Source of the DNA: Zingiber officinale
Taxonomy: Eukaryota; Streptophyta; Magnoliopsida; Zingiberales; Zingiberaceae
Assembly (NCBI RefSeq): GCF_018446385.1
Contig: NC_055987.1
Span: 10,997,705-11,061,704, forward strand
Direction: 5' to 3'
Length of the DNA stretch: 64,000 bases
The notes under the pieces are model-generated. The model was not told where the DNA came from, did not search any database, and was given only the letters and a program-made list of their open reading frames with translations. Position 1 is the first letter of the stretch. Each line of letters starts with the position of its first letter. The position numbers and the translations under genes were made by a program. Of this stretch, positions 10,271-20,747 are shown one piece after another.

Positions 10271-13200
10271 GTACCCTCACCCTAGACTTAACCTTTAGTT
10301 CTTACCCTTTGATCACATTAAAAATATGGGTATACCATGAAAAGAATTTGAAATAAATTCAAAAAGAGTCTAAGGGTTAAAAATATAATGACTATTATCT
10401 AGAAAAATAATGAACTTTAAATTTTGAAAATCTAGATTTTCATAATTTATAAATTATTTTTGAAAAAAATAATTTAAAAAAGATGTTTAATCATTGAAAA
10501 ATTTTGAAATTTTTTAAAATTGTTAATCAGACACATAGTCAAAGCAGAATTAATATTTTCACTAAAAATTAAAATTACCCTAAGTAGTAATAATTTTTTT
10601 TCTATATAAAGACATGTTTTTGTAGAAAAATTCTTTAAAATAGTTTTTAAGCTCAAAAAATCTTAAAAATTTGTTTGAGTATGTATTATAGCATGCAACT
10701 TTGCATAAAAAAATAAATTTTCAAAAAATAACTTTTCTAGAATTTTTAATATTAAAGGGTAGCACTTGAATAAATAATTCATATAAAATTCAATAATGGC
10801 CAAAACATTTTGAAAATATTTTTTTGAACAAGGAGCATGATAACTTTTCAAAGAAAAATAAAGTTTTCAAAAATTACTCTATGAATTATTTTTAAAGAAA
10901 AATATAATTTTTATTATAAAATTTATAAAAAATAATTTATCAGTCAGGAAAATTTGAAAATTTTCTTATAGATAAGTGATGAAATTCTTTTTCTTAGAAA
11001 AACTTAAAGAATAAATTACTTTCCAATAAAAATTATATGAAACAATTTATTTAGATAATTCTAAGCAAACAATAAAAATTAAATCAATTAAAAGTACGAT
11101 ATGCATACAAATTTAATTTAAGCACGATTTTAGAACTCAAAATAAGTTCCTACCAATTGAATTAATCAAGAATTTTCTAAGAATATATTTTCTTGATAAT
11201 GTTTTAATTTGTTCCTTGTGGTACCTAAATTATCAATTTAATCCTTGATACTTTTTGAAATTTGAAATAGCAATATTCGAACATGCAGAATTCTTTAGAT
11301 TCTCTATTTCTACTTTTAATTTTTTATTTTCAATTTTTAGGTTGTTGAAATCTTCTAATTGGCAAGATGTACGTGCTAAAGTTCCTTTTAACTCATTATT
11401 TTTTGTTAATAATTTGTTATTGTAATTTTCTAATTTATAATAATTTTTTTATAAAATTTAAATAACTGGTCAGGAAGTAGAGACCGTACTTGACTTACCT
11501 TGTTGATATCTAATGCTCTCTCTATAGAGCTGCTTTCTTCCTGACGTTGCTTCCCCTTCTTTGATGCTTTCGATGCTAATCTCATATGAGCTCGCTTCAT
11601 CTTCTTCTTCTTGGTGACTTTCCATCAGCGCAAGTCTAGCGTGGGCTTCGATCTCCGACTCTGACGATGTTTCCCACGTCGCCTTTAAGTTTCTATGCTT
11701 TGTCTGGGTTCCCTTCTTGTCCTTCTCCTTATTCTTTAATTTTGGGCAGTTATTTTTGACATGCACTTCCTCATTGCAGTGGTAGCATCTTACTTTTTTT
11801 CTTCTTCTTTTACCCTGTACTTATGATACGCTCAAGGAAAAATCTCAATGAAATGCTCAAGGATAGACACATAAATTCATGGTCTACTATTTCACTTTTT
11901 GTGGACTCCATCATTTTATGTGTCTATCCTTCGACATTTCATTGAGATTCATTCCTTGAACATATCATTTTTCATTAAATTTATTAGTTTTAAAAAAACT
12001 TTTGAACTTCCTTAACATGAATGTCATTTCGTCATCATCGAGAAAAGTTTCAGATTTTGGTTCATCAATTTTTACCTTTAAGGCAATGTTGTGCCTTGAC
12101 GCTTTCTTTAGATCTGCATATCTTGACTCATGAATTTCAAAAGTTAAAAAAAGTTCTTTTAAACTACTTACCTCTAAGTCCCAAGAGATGAAATATGCAT
12201 CTACTAGGATTTCCCATTCAGGAGTCCTAGGAAAAACGTTAAGCGCGTACCTTAGTGAATTTCGGTTGATTACCTTTTCTCTGAGATTCATGAGTCCGGT
12301 GATAAGTTCTTTGATTCTCAAGTGGAGGTGTGTGACGATTTCGCCTTCTTCTAACCAGAGGTTGCTGATCTGGTTCAGGAGTAGGTCTCGTCTCACGAGT
12401 TTTACCTCCGAGGTCCCTTCGTGTAGTTCCAAGAATTTATCCCAGAGCTCTTTGGTTGACTCGTAGGCTCCGATTCAATTGACTTCTTGTAGCGATAAAA
12501 CACTCAGCAAATGAAATTCTACTTTATCGTTTGCCACGAAGTAGGCTTGTTCCTTTTTCGTCCACTGATGTTCTTTTTTATCCTTTGGTGCTACAAAATC
12601 ATACTTCATAATAAATGCTCGGTTCGACCATATTCTTTTTTTAGTTCACAAACTCTCCCTCGAACTTCGGTGGATAAATGCTCGGTTCGACCATATTCTT
12701 TTGTGCTTTGGTCAGTAGTTTGTCCTTCTAGAGCGGTTGGGCTCTGATACCACTTGTTGGTCCTTTACGACCGGCAAGAGGGGGTAAATTGTCCTGTAAA
12801 ATATAAAATAAACAAATACCCTTCTCGACTTTGGAAATAATAAAACACTTGTATAATAAAGATTGATAAGCTAATTAATAAATGAAAAGAGCCTCAACAA
12901 TTTACTTGGTTTGCAATCAGAAGATTGTAAGTCCAAGATGTTGAAAGCTCACTATCAAATCTCCTTCGGGCGAAGAAGGCTCTTACAATAATTAAAGCAC
13001 TAAATCACAAAGTAGGACAGAAAAAAATATTATTTACAAATGTTGTTCTGAACTACTAGGATTAGGGTTGTATTTATAGCCCTGATCCGAGCGCCTGAAA
13101 GGATTCCGGGAGTCTGGACGTGGATAAAATTTTATCCACATCGTAATGGATCGCGACGCAATGAGTCTAGATAAACTTTTCGGTTTGGGCGCCTAGAAGG

Positions 13201-13668
13201 GTTGTGGGCACCCGAACCGCCTTCGCACAGGAGTACCTCGCCAAGATGCCCCGGTTGGACCAAACCGGTTCGAGCGCCCGGAACAGCTCTGGACCCCCGA
13301 ACTCCAGTTAACTCCCGTTCGGGTCTTCTGCTCAGGCTCTACTAGTTTGGATAATTTCGATCATCCAAAATAGGGCTCACCTAAACCCATTTTCCGGCCT
13401 TCTCAAGCAACCTTCCGCTCCGGCTTCTCATCCTCCGAAATATCGCGCGCCTCCTTCTCATCCGCCAGCATACTCTTCCGCAGCGCCTCATGCCTTGGAC
13501 ACACCAAGCCCGTTGACTCTCTCCCGTGGTGTCATTCTCATTAGCGGTGTCTTTGCTCAAGTTTCTATGCTCTTAAGTTTTTGCACACTTAGACACAAAG
13601 TATCAAAAGACAACATAATCTAATTCTGACTCAGTTGATCATATCAAAACTAACACAGGGTACTTACA
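10271..13668 (-). mobile_element. Copia-type element copy 2 (gag-bearing)
   Basis: Read on the minus strand: LTR 12755-13668 (TG...CA, 914 bp), primer site for initiator tRNA-Met at about 12739-12751, a gag region at about 11470-12470, then AT-rich sequence to 10271. Gag shows LELHEGTSEVKLVRRDLLLN and a CCHC knuckle (C-YH-C-NEEV-H-VKNN-C, near 11752-11798). The AT-rich tail near 10271-10370 matches the sequence that lies just before the 3' LTR at 24829 (a shared GTGATCAAAGG block). Gag is therefore followed almost directly by the 3' end, with no recognisable pol between. Broken; older than the gypsy insertion at its left side. Confidence 0.8.
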
Positions 13669-14901
13669 GGAGACTCTATTAATATGGATGAGCATGCATG
13701 CAGATTAGTAACGTTTTTAACATTCTCATAAAATTTTTAATCTATTTATTATTTCTAGCCGTGTTTTTTCAAACCGAGGAAACAGGGAAGGAACTTGCAT
13801 TTATATATACTTTCGCCTACACATTTAAAAAAAAATGAGTGTTTTTTTAATCTGTTTTTGTAATTATGATTAATACTATTAATTTATTTTGAACAGAGCT
13901 GGTGAGACCAATACAAATTGAAAATCCATGCACGAAGTATTATGTTTTGTATTAATTTATAGTATTTTCTTTCTTTTTATAAATGATACTTTTTATTTGT
14001 TTGTTTATTTGTTTTTTTTTTTTTGTCTGTTTTGATGCAGGAAAAGAAACAAAATTAAAGGAAAATAAAGTATTTGGTATGGAAGAAGAAGATGATTTGG
14101 TGATGTATCAATTAACTTGTATGGTGGATTTAATATGTAATTGATACTTCTTGTATTGACTTATTTTTATAGATTTGATATGTAAATACGATGTGTATGT
14201 AACCTATTGACTTGTTTGGATGTATGAATTTTATATGGATTTGGTTTAGGATATAAATAGGATGTGTATATTGTGAAATAGGATGTGTAATTAGGATGTA
14301 TTGGATCTATATGTTAAATAGGATGTGTTATATAAACAAGTTTGTAAATGGTTGTTGATGTATATTGTATTAATATAATAAAATGTAGAAAAGGCTAGGT
14401 TCCAGAAATTCTTTTAGAATTTTGGGTTGAATTTGGAGACGAATTATTTTTGTCACCAAATTATATTTATTGCAGATTTGGCAAATTTATAGATTGGCAA
14501 CAAATTTATATTCGTCACATATTTGACAATGAAAATAGTATTATCGCCAAATCAAGGACGTAATGGGGATTCGTTGCAAACTAGATTTGGTGATGAACGT
14601 TGCCAAATCTATGACGAAAACTAGAATAGTCGTCAAATTTGGGACGAAAATAGAATTTCATCGTAGATTTGCGTTTGGTAATTTTGCGACAAATTTAGTT
14701 TTCGTTGCAAAATTACAATGAATTTGGTGACGAAAATATAATTTATTGCAAATTCTATGATGAATTTACATGTTATCATCGCATAATTTGGCAATGGCTT
14801 ATTTACAAGGAAAACTTTTTCGACGCAAATTTATTTTACGATGAATTTTTTTTTTAATTCATCACAAAATTCATTCCAAATTACTGATTTTTTTTATAGT
14901 G
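13669..14901. mobile_element. CACTA-like remnant with one terminus
   Basis: The right edge TTTTTTTTATAGTG (to 14901) is a CACTA-type end. From about 14430 onward, motifs such as ATTTGGTGACGAA and TTCGTCGCAAATTT recur in both orientations, as in subterminal arrays. The part before (13669-14430) is AT-rich, with an exon-like stretch near 14041-14140 and no recognised protein. No left terminus was found. Confidence 0.55.
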
Positions 14902-15335
14902 ACATCATAATAATTACGGTTTCATAGTTGCTACAATTCATTTGACATACTTAGTGTTCAAAAATATTCACTATAGGATCTATGATCTTATAGTTATTAC
15001 AACATAATTCAACTTATTATTATAGTATATAGTTCCGTTGTTACTATAATTATTATAATTATAGTAGTTATGAAATCGTAATTATTACTATATCGTTTTG
15101 TCATATTTATAAAATGAGTCGATTGTATAAGGATTTAATGTGTGTGTCGCTATTTGTATCATTTTATTAAATAGGTTATTCGGCTGGAGTGTGCTTTTGA
15201 TTAAAACAAAAAGAGTCAAAGTGGGACATTTTTTACTATTTAAAACTAAAGTGACATTTTTTTATTTTTTAGTTGGTTTGAGAAAAATTCATCCATACTT
15301 AGATGTCTGATAAATTAAGAAATAGGCTCTGCCGC
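14902..15335. other. AT-rich spacer
   Basis: No gene or clear element is seen. There are short repeats of ATTATAATAGTT type and nothing with coding character. Confidence 0.5.
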
Positions 15336-15885
15336 AAAGGTTGTAAATGAGCTTAACCGAATTAAATTTTAGGGTGTTCAAATTTATTTAATTAGGTAAT
15401 CGAGTCAAGTTAAACTTAAAATAAACTAAGTTTTTGAAATAATTTTTCAAGTTTGATTTGATTTATTTTTTATAAGCTTGAGCTTATTTGAAATTAGTTT
15501 GTTTTGTTGTTATTGAATTTTTAATTCAAGTTTGGCTTGAGTTTTGTTTGTGCTTGGTTCGTTTAGATGTTATCGAACTCTCAATTCAAATTTATTTGAT
15601 TGTTTGAAACTTTTAATTGTTTGATTGGTTACTGAGATTAATAATTCAAACTTATTTATTTATTTTATTATTTATTTTGTATATTGATAAGAATTTTGTT
15701 AATAAATATGGTTCGTGAACATTATTCACAAATATTAATGAGTTAAACATATATATGTTCAAACTTATTATTTAATTTAATAAATTATTTAAATTTATTT
15801 ATTTAATTAATCTTATATATATTGAACTAATATAAATAAATTTTTACTAAATCGAAACTTATTTATAAATACGTGATTTATTTGA
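15336..15885. mobile_element. Decayed copy of the hAT MITE found at 47017
   Basis: The order of motifs (GGTTGTAAATGAGC, GGGTGTTCAA, TTTATAAGCTTGAGCTT, GTTCGTGAACATT, and the end ATTGAACTAATATAAA) follows the intact element at 47017-47637, but most G and C have drifted to A and T. The drift pattern fits an older copy that was methylated. Edges are approximate because the termini are no longer clear. Confidence 0.65.
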
Positions 15886-16285
15886 TCCCCTATTTGCCGC
15901 TATCTCCGGATTTTTTTTTTATTTTATTTTTACCAATATATTAAATTGGGTAAATACAATGCTATAAATTAGATTATCTACTGATTTTTTTTTTATTGTA
16001 AAATTATTTTATAAATCATTTTGATGTGTTTGGGAGTCCACGACGGTACCAATGCAGCTGGCACCTCGACATGGTGCCATGCCTGTCCATCTGCCAGCTG
16101 CACCAATGCATGCCAACTAGGGTTAATCATTAAAAACAAAAAGTGAGATCTGCTAGTCCTGTGTGCTACTCCGTGGCTTAGTCCAAACTTCCGCTATGTA
16201 ATTGTTCCCAGCTGAAAAGGGTTCTCGACACATGGAGGCATGTGATTTGCAGTGATTAGTTCCTGTGTCTACGCGCACAAGAGTA

Positions 16286-16484
16286 ACTAGCTCTAGTCAG
16301 TCCCGATCCTCTGCGTCCGCCTCCCGTGCGCCCTCTGCGTCTGTCGTTACGCGGCATTGGAGTTGGGTTTTATTACTGGAGCGGAGAAACGCACGTGCTT
16401 AGCGCGTGGGTTTTTTATCACGTAGCGACAGATGCAGAGGGCGCACGGGAGGCGGGCGCAGAGGATCTGGACTCAGCTCTAGTG
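16286..16484. repeat. Long near-perfect hairpin (65-bp arms, 69-base loop)
   Basis: The arm 16286-16351 contains ATCCTCTGCG, CGCCTCCCGTGCGCCCTCTG and CTGTCG. The arm 16421-16484 is its reverse complement with only about five mismatches over the inner 56 bases. The loop is 16352-16420. The arms are GC-rich in an AT-rich setting. It could be a foldback transposon or a young inverted-duplication small-RNA locus. No flanking target duplication was found. Confidence 0.8.
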
Positions 16485-17127
16485 CATGTGGCCACTGGCT
16501 TGATTCTGAGCTTATGGAGCTACGTTTTTTCTTCAGTATTATGTCGTCGTCCCTCAGCCAGCTCACTTGTCAGGGATTCCAGCTAATTCATCCGCAATCT
16601 GCTATTCCATTAAATTTCACTTGATTCATCCGTCCAACGTGCTAATTAACTCTGAATGATCCATTAATTTAGTTGCCCTACAGTTGTCCATACGAATGCA
16701 ACACGAAAGGAATCTAAAGGATTGGGTTGGTCGGATACTAGTTTGTATGTTCTCCTTGTCGTTTTCCGTTACGTAGCGTGATCTTTGCGGTCTGCAGCTT
16801 CGATTGTCCGGTCGTAGCCTCGTAGGAGACCGTTTTGTCTGTTACGGATGTTGGGCGACTGCATTCAACAGTACGTCTCGGACCAGTTTCCACGTGCAAT
16901 TGGGGACCGGGATTCCTCTCCTGAGCCTCTGGAGTGGCGCCCGTGATTGGACGGGGAAGGGCAGAACGGCATCCTCGACGCGGGAACAGGACCGTCAGTC
17001 GTAGGGTTGATGTGGCTTCCGCGTGCCGCCTCATTGGCAGTGCGAAAGTCGGGCGCATGACGTCGCGGCCTTAATTTGTGGAGGCCAATTAAAGACGAGG
17101 AGAGCACGTTGATAGGCTGTCGCTGCT
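16485..17127. other. Upstream region of the RRM gene
   Basis: No gene is seen. GC content rises towards the gene. A CACGTG G-box core lies at about 16892-16897. This is probably the promoter-proximal region of the gene that starts at 17243. Confidence 0.5.
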
Positions 17128-17135
17128 TTTATATT
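17128..17135 (+). promoter_or_regulatory. TATA-like box of the RRM gene
   Basis: TTTATATT lies about 108 bp upstream of the ATG at 17243, followed by a pyrimidine-rich leader (CTTCCTCTTTCCCTCTTCG), which is a normal plant promoter arrangement. Confidence 0.6.
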
Positions 17136-17242
17136 ATCCACTTCCTCTTTCCCTCTTCGATCGTCCTCTTTCTTCCTCGCCATTCTCTCACCGTAATCCC
17201 TCTCTTCGGTTTGCTTTCTTGGCCTGCCTTCCTCGTTCGGAG

Positions 17243-18622
17243 ATGGGGCAGCAGTTCGTCGACACGACGCTCACCAAGGTGTTCGTCGGCGGGCTCGCGT
17301 GGGAGATGCAGAAGGAGGCGCTTCGCGAGCACTTCGAGAAGTACGGGGAGATCCTCGAAGCCGTCGTCATTTCGGACAAGATCTCCGGCCGATCCAAGGG
17401 CTACGGCTTCGTAAGTTTTCGCAATGTCTGACTAAGGAAGCTTGCGGCTTATGTAAAGTAGTGCTTTGGAAATGGTATATAGGTGACGTTCAAGGAAGCA
17501 GAGGCGGCGAAGAGGGCGTGCGAGGACGCGGCGCCGGTGATCGACGGCCGCCGAGCGAATTGCAACCTGGCTTCGCTGGGAGCCAAGCGCGGAGGCGTCG
17601 GGATCCGACACTCTCCTCCCTCCGCTCCAGCACCGTTCACTTCGCGTGGGGGCCAGCAGCCACCGCCTGGTACGGAGCCTTGGACGCATTTCCCTTCCTC
17701 TGGTTTTGAGTACGTGGAAGTTGCTGATTTGGTGACGAAAATGTGGTCTTTGTTTGTTTACCGGAAAGGCATGGCGGTGGGATCGAGAGTCGCGTCGCCA
17801 GCGCCGCCGGCTGCGCAGTGGTACTACCCGAACCCCGCGAGAACTCCGCCTCCGCCGTTCCAGTTGCACCAGTACCCCCACGGCCTCATCCCCTTCTACT
17901 CCGCCGACGCGTAAGTCTCTCCGCCCTCACAGCCTGCGGTTCGCCGATGGAGCCGGTGGCCGGGCGCCGTCTCCGGCGCCCGCTGGTTGGCTCCCACGTG
18001 GTCCTGTTTCACTGTGGTCCCCACGTCTTAGATTGAGTCAGATCGCAGCTGTCGAGTGCCATCTAATTACATGCGCATCACGTGCGACGCACATGCCACT
18101 GTCGTAACTAATAAGTCGTCTTTCTTTCTAATCACGTGCAGGTACTCGCCGAATTACACGAACTTCCCTAACAATTCGGTAAATCTTACACACTTCTCGT
18201 ACATAGAAAGGAAAATTGATAATTCTAATAAATAATAATAATTGTTTAAATTCTAATGAACATCAAATAAATGACATGAGTTGGGTTACAGAAGCTGAGC
18301 CCGAGTGGTGGGGGAGGAGGATTCTACCAGGGGCAGTTCGCTTACCCAGCAGCAGCTGCTAATGGAATGCTGCCAATGTACCCTTTATTCCACTGGCATC
18401 CTCACCAATCTCAGGGCATGGCACTTCCTACAGCTCACTTCTTCCCTACCTCACCAACTGCTGCCATCCCCACCATCATCTCCACCAAGCCTACTGCAAT
18501 TCCTCCTCCTGTGTCTGGTACATCACAAAATTTACTTACAGCGAGCTGTACTTGAGCACCATGGCATCACTAATACCCTAATAGTTTGTGTCGCAGTGGA
18601 ACAAGTCAAAGGAGCCAACTGA
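17243..18622 (+). CDS. Single-RRM RNA-binding protein (plant RBM24/38-like)
   Basis: Six exons: 17243-17410, 17483-17669, 17769-17910, 18142-18178, 18292-18517 and 18597-18622, giving 261 residues; every junction keeps frame. One RRM spans residues 10-90, with RNP2 KVFVGGL (12-18) and RNP1 KGYGFVTF (52-59), the latter split by intron 1. The ending RRANCNLASLGA is typical of the plant RNA-binding family resembling animal RBM24/RBM38. The C-terminal two thirds is rich in proline, tyrosine and serine and has no known domain. Such proteins bind pre-mRNA or mRNA and affect splicing or stability; the target here is unknown. The first three exons are very GC-rich and intron 1 is only 72 bp, as in many monocot genes. 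The start has a TATA box 108 bp upstream. The gene stands alone between two repeat blocks. Confidence 0.92.
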
Positions 18623-18938
18623 TTGCATGGTTGGTTAAGGAATGGTCCAAGACAGTCTGAAAAGATGAAGATGCAAACTCGTTAATTGATTATTCTATTA
18701 GAATTTGGGGATTCTTTGGTGACTCTCTAACTTGCATCACATAGATGCACAATCTGTAACAAGGCAATTTTTGTTTGTTTACCTACTTATTCTTTGTGGT
18801 AAACCTTTTTATCAGTGACTGTCTTTTATAGCTATGTGGTTTGCCTCATTTGTCGAAACTAAAGGTTTTGCATTTTATGTAGTCTAGGACAATAATACCT
18901 TCGCAAACCTGTCTCTTTTTTTCTCCCATGGATTGCAT
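18623..18938 (+). other. 3' flank of the RRM gene
   Basis: T-rich sequence with TTTTGTTTGTTT and TTGTAACAA-type motifs, likely the 3' untranslated region and polyadenylation region. No other feature is seen. Confidence 0.5.
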
Positions 18939-19066
18939 CCTCTAGCTGCATAGGTTGCAGCAGAGACAAGTGGAAGGGCAAGTATTGTGATGGACATATT
19001 TTCCTCTAGCTGCATAGGTTGCAGTAGAGACAAGTGGAAGGGAAAGTATTGTGATGGACATATTTT
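18939..19066. repeat. 64-bp tandem duplication
   Basis: Two head-to-tail copies (18939-19002, 19003-19066) of a unit beginning CCTCTAGCTGCATAGGTTGC differ at two or three positions, so the duplication is recent compared with the surrounding repeats. Confidence 0.85.
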
Positions 19067-19429
19067 CCGACCAAATATCGTGGATGGTCAAGCCACTAGT
19101 CAACGGACAATCCAACTCACGTGTTCCTCGGAGATTGCTAGAGTGGATGACGAAAAAGTCCTGAAACACACTCAATAGAGAGTTAGACGGCCGCTGAGGA
19201 GATCCGTCTAAAGGATGACATCTAAGCAACCAACTCTAACAATCTAGTAAATTAAAGTGCCACACGCCCTGAGATATTCACATAGGAATGATTTAAATGA
19301 TGAGAAGGTTATGTTGTCCCTCACGTGCTTTAAGCAAGCCACGTGAGGTGTGGGTCGGATACAAGGATGAGAAAGCGAGAAATTAGAATTATTGTGAAGT
19401 AGCCTTTAGCGTAGACAAAGTTTGAATCT

Positions 19430-19805
19430 AAGACTAAGGCCAGAAAGATCTCGGTGATTGAGGCCGAGCTAGGTAGATAGTGTCGCAATCTGAGACTGAG
19501 GCTTGTAGGGTATCGATGACCGAGACCGAAATAGGTAGATGTACTGGGATTTGAGACTGAGGCCTAGAGTGTATCGGAGACTGAGGTCAAGCTAGGTAGA
19601 TGGTGTCGAGATCTGAGACTGAGGCCTAATGATTGTCAGTGATTGCGGGCGATTTAGGTAGGAGTGTCGAAATTTGAGACTAAAATCTGAAGGATGTCGT
19701 CGACTAAGACCGAGCTAAATAGATGATGTCGGAATAAGAGATGGAGGCCCGCAAGGTGTTGGCGACTGAGGCCGGAACAGATGTCAGGATTAAGAGCTGA
19801 GATAG
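19430..19805. repeat. About 61-bp tandem repeat, roughly six copies
   Basis: Units of the form GAGACTGAGGCC...GAGCTAGGTAGATG.TGTCG follow one another with moderate divergence. A shorter array of the same unit lies at 31915-32165 in the sister copy. Confidence 0.75.
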
Positions 19806-20747
19806 AAGTCACTACAATCATCTTGCACTTAACTAAAGTTGAATATCTGGGATGAGCATATTGAGCCAGTTCAATTAGACTCGGAGTAAGCATAGCTTAA
19901 TTCCTTTTGGGTTATGCATCTTAACTTTGACTAACATATTAGCATGACTTTGACTAACATATTAACATGACTTTTGATCGCACGGGATAAAAAACCTTCA
20001 CATCACAAGTCTCCCTTCAAGTCTAGTTGAAAAAAGTGTAGTCTGACTGACTGGACTATGTTAAGTTATCATTCTGCCTACCAATGATGATTTGTCCAGA
20101 ATATTGAGCTGAGATGTCAGTATCCAAGTGAAGCAACTGGCCGAGTCTGAAGAGATAATTCATCGCATTTAATGAATGCAATATGCAAGATCATGTATCA
20201 CGCTTATGAATGGCACACTGAACTATTGCAGTAATGGACGACGTGCGATATCCACTTCGAGCTATGGGAACACCTTACTGCCTTAACTATAGAAGTGGGC
20301 AGTTGTGTCACTACAGACGCATCCTTGGATTTGACAACAATGACGTGTTGGTGCCTATTTAGCCTCTATATCCAACGACCACTTTTGAATTGCCTCGAAA
20401 ATTGATGTGTTGCTCCATAACTTCTCATTGTTGTGTTTTAATGATGAAGATTGCATCGTGATCGACACCATTTAGTCGAGCGATCAAACTGCTTTGAAGG
20501 TATTTTCTCCTTGCCATCTGATGGCTTAGCGAGTTGAGGTGACAACCCCTACTGTGTTGTCACTAAAGTATCTTCAGTTATTCGAAAGTGACACCATCTT
20601 CATTCGCTCTCGCTGCTCCTTGCCTTCGTCTTCCTCCACTCTTCGTCTGTTGACATAGTAAGTTTACTAATTTTTTTCCTTCCATCTTCAACCCTTGCCT
20701 TCTTGTTCGTGCCTTCCTTTTCCTCCTATGACTTCTAGCGATCTTTG

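Noticed and set aside
16054-16102. TGCAGCTGGCA ... TGCCAGCTGCA inverted repeat
   Set aside because: Arms are only 11 bp and no transposon hallmark or gene context supports a function.
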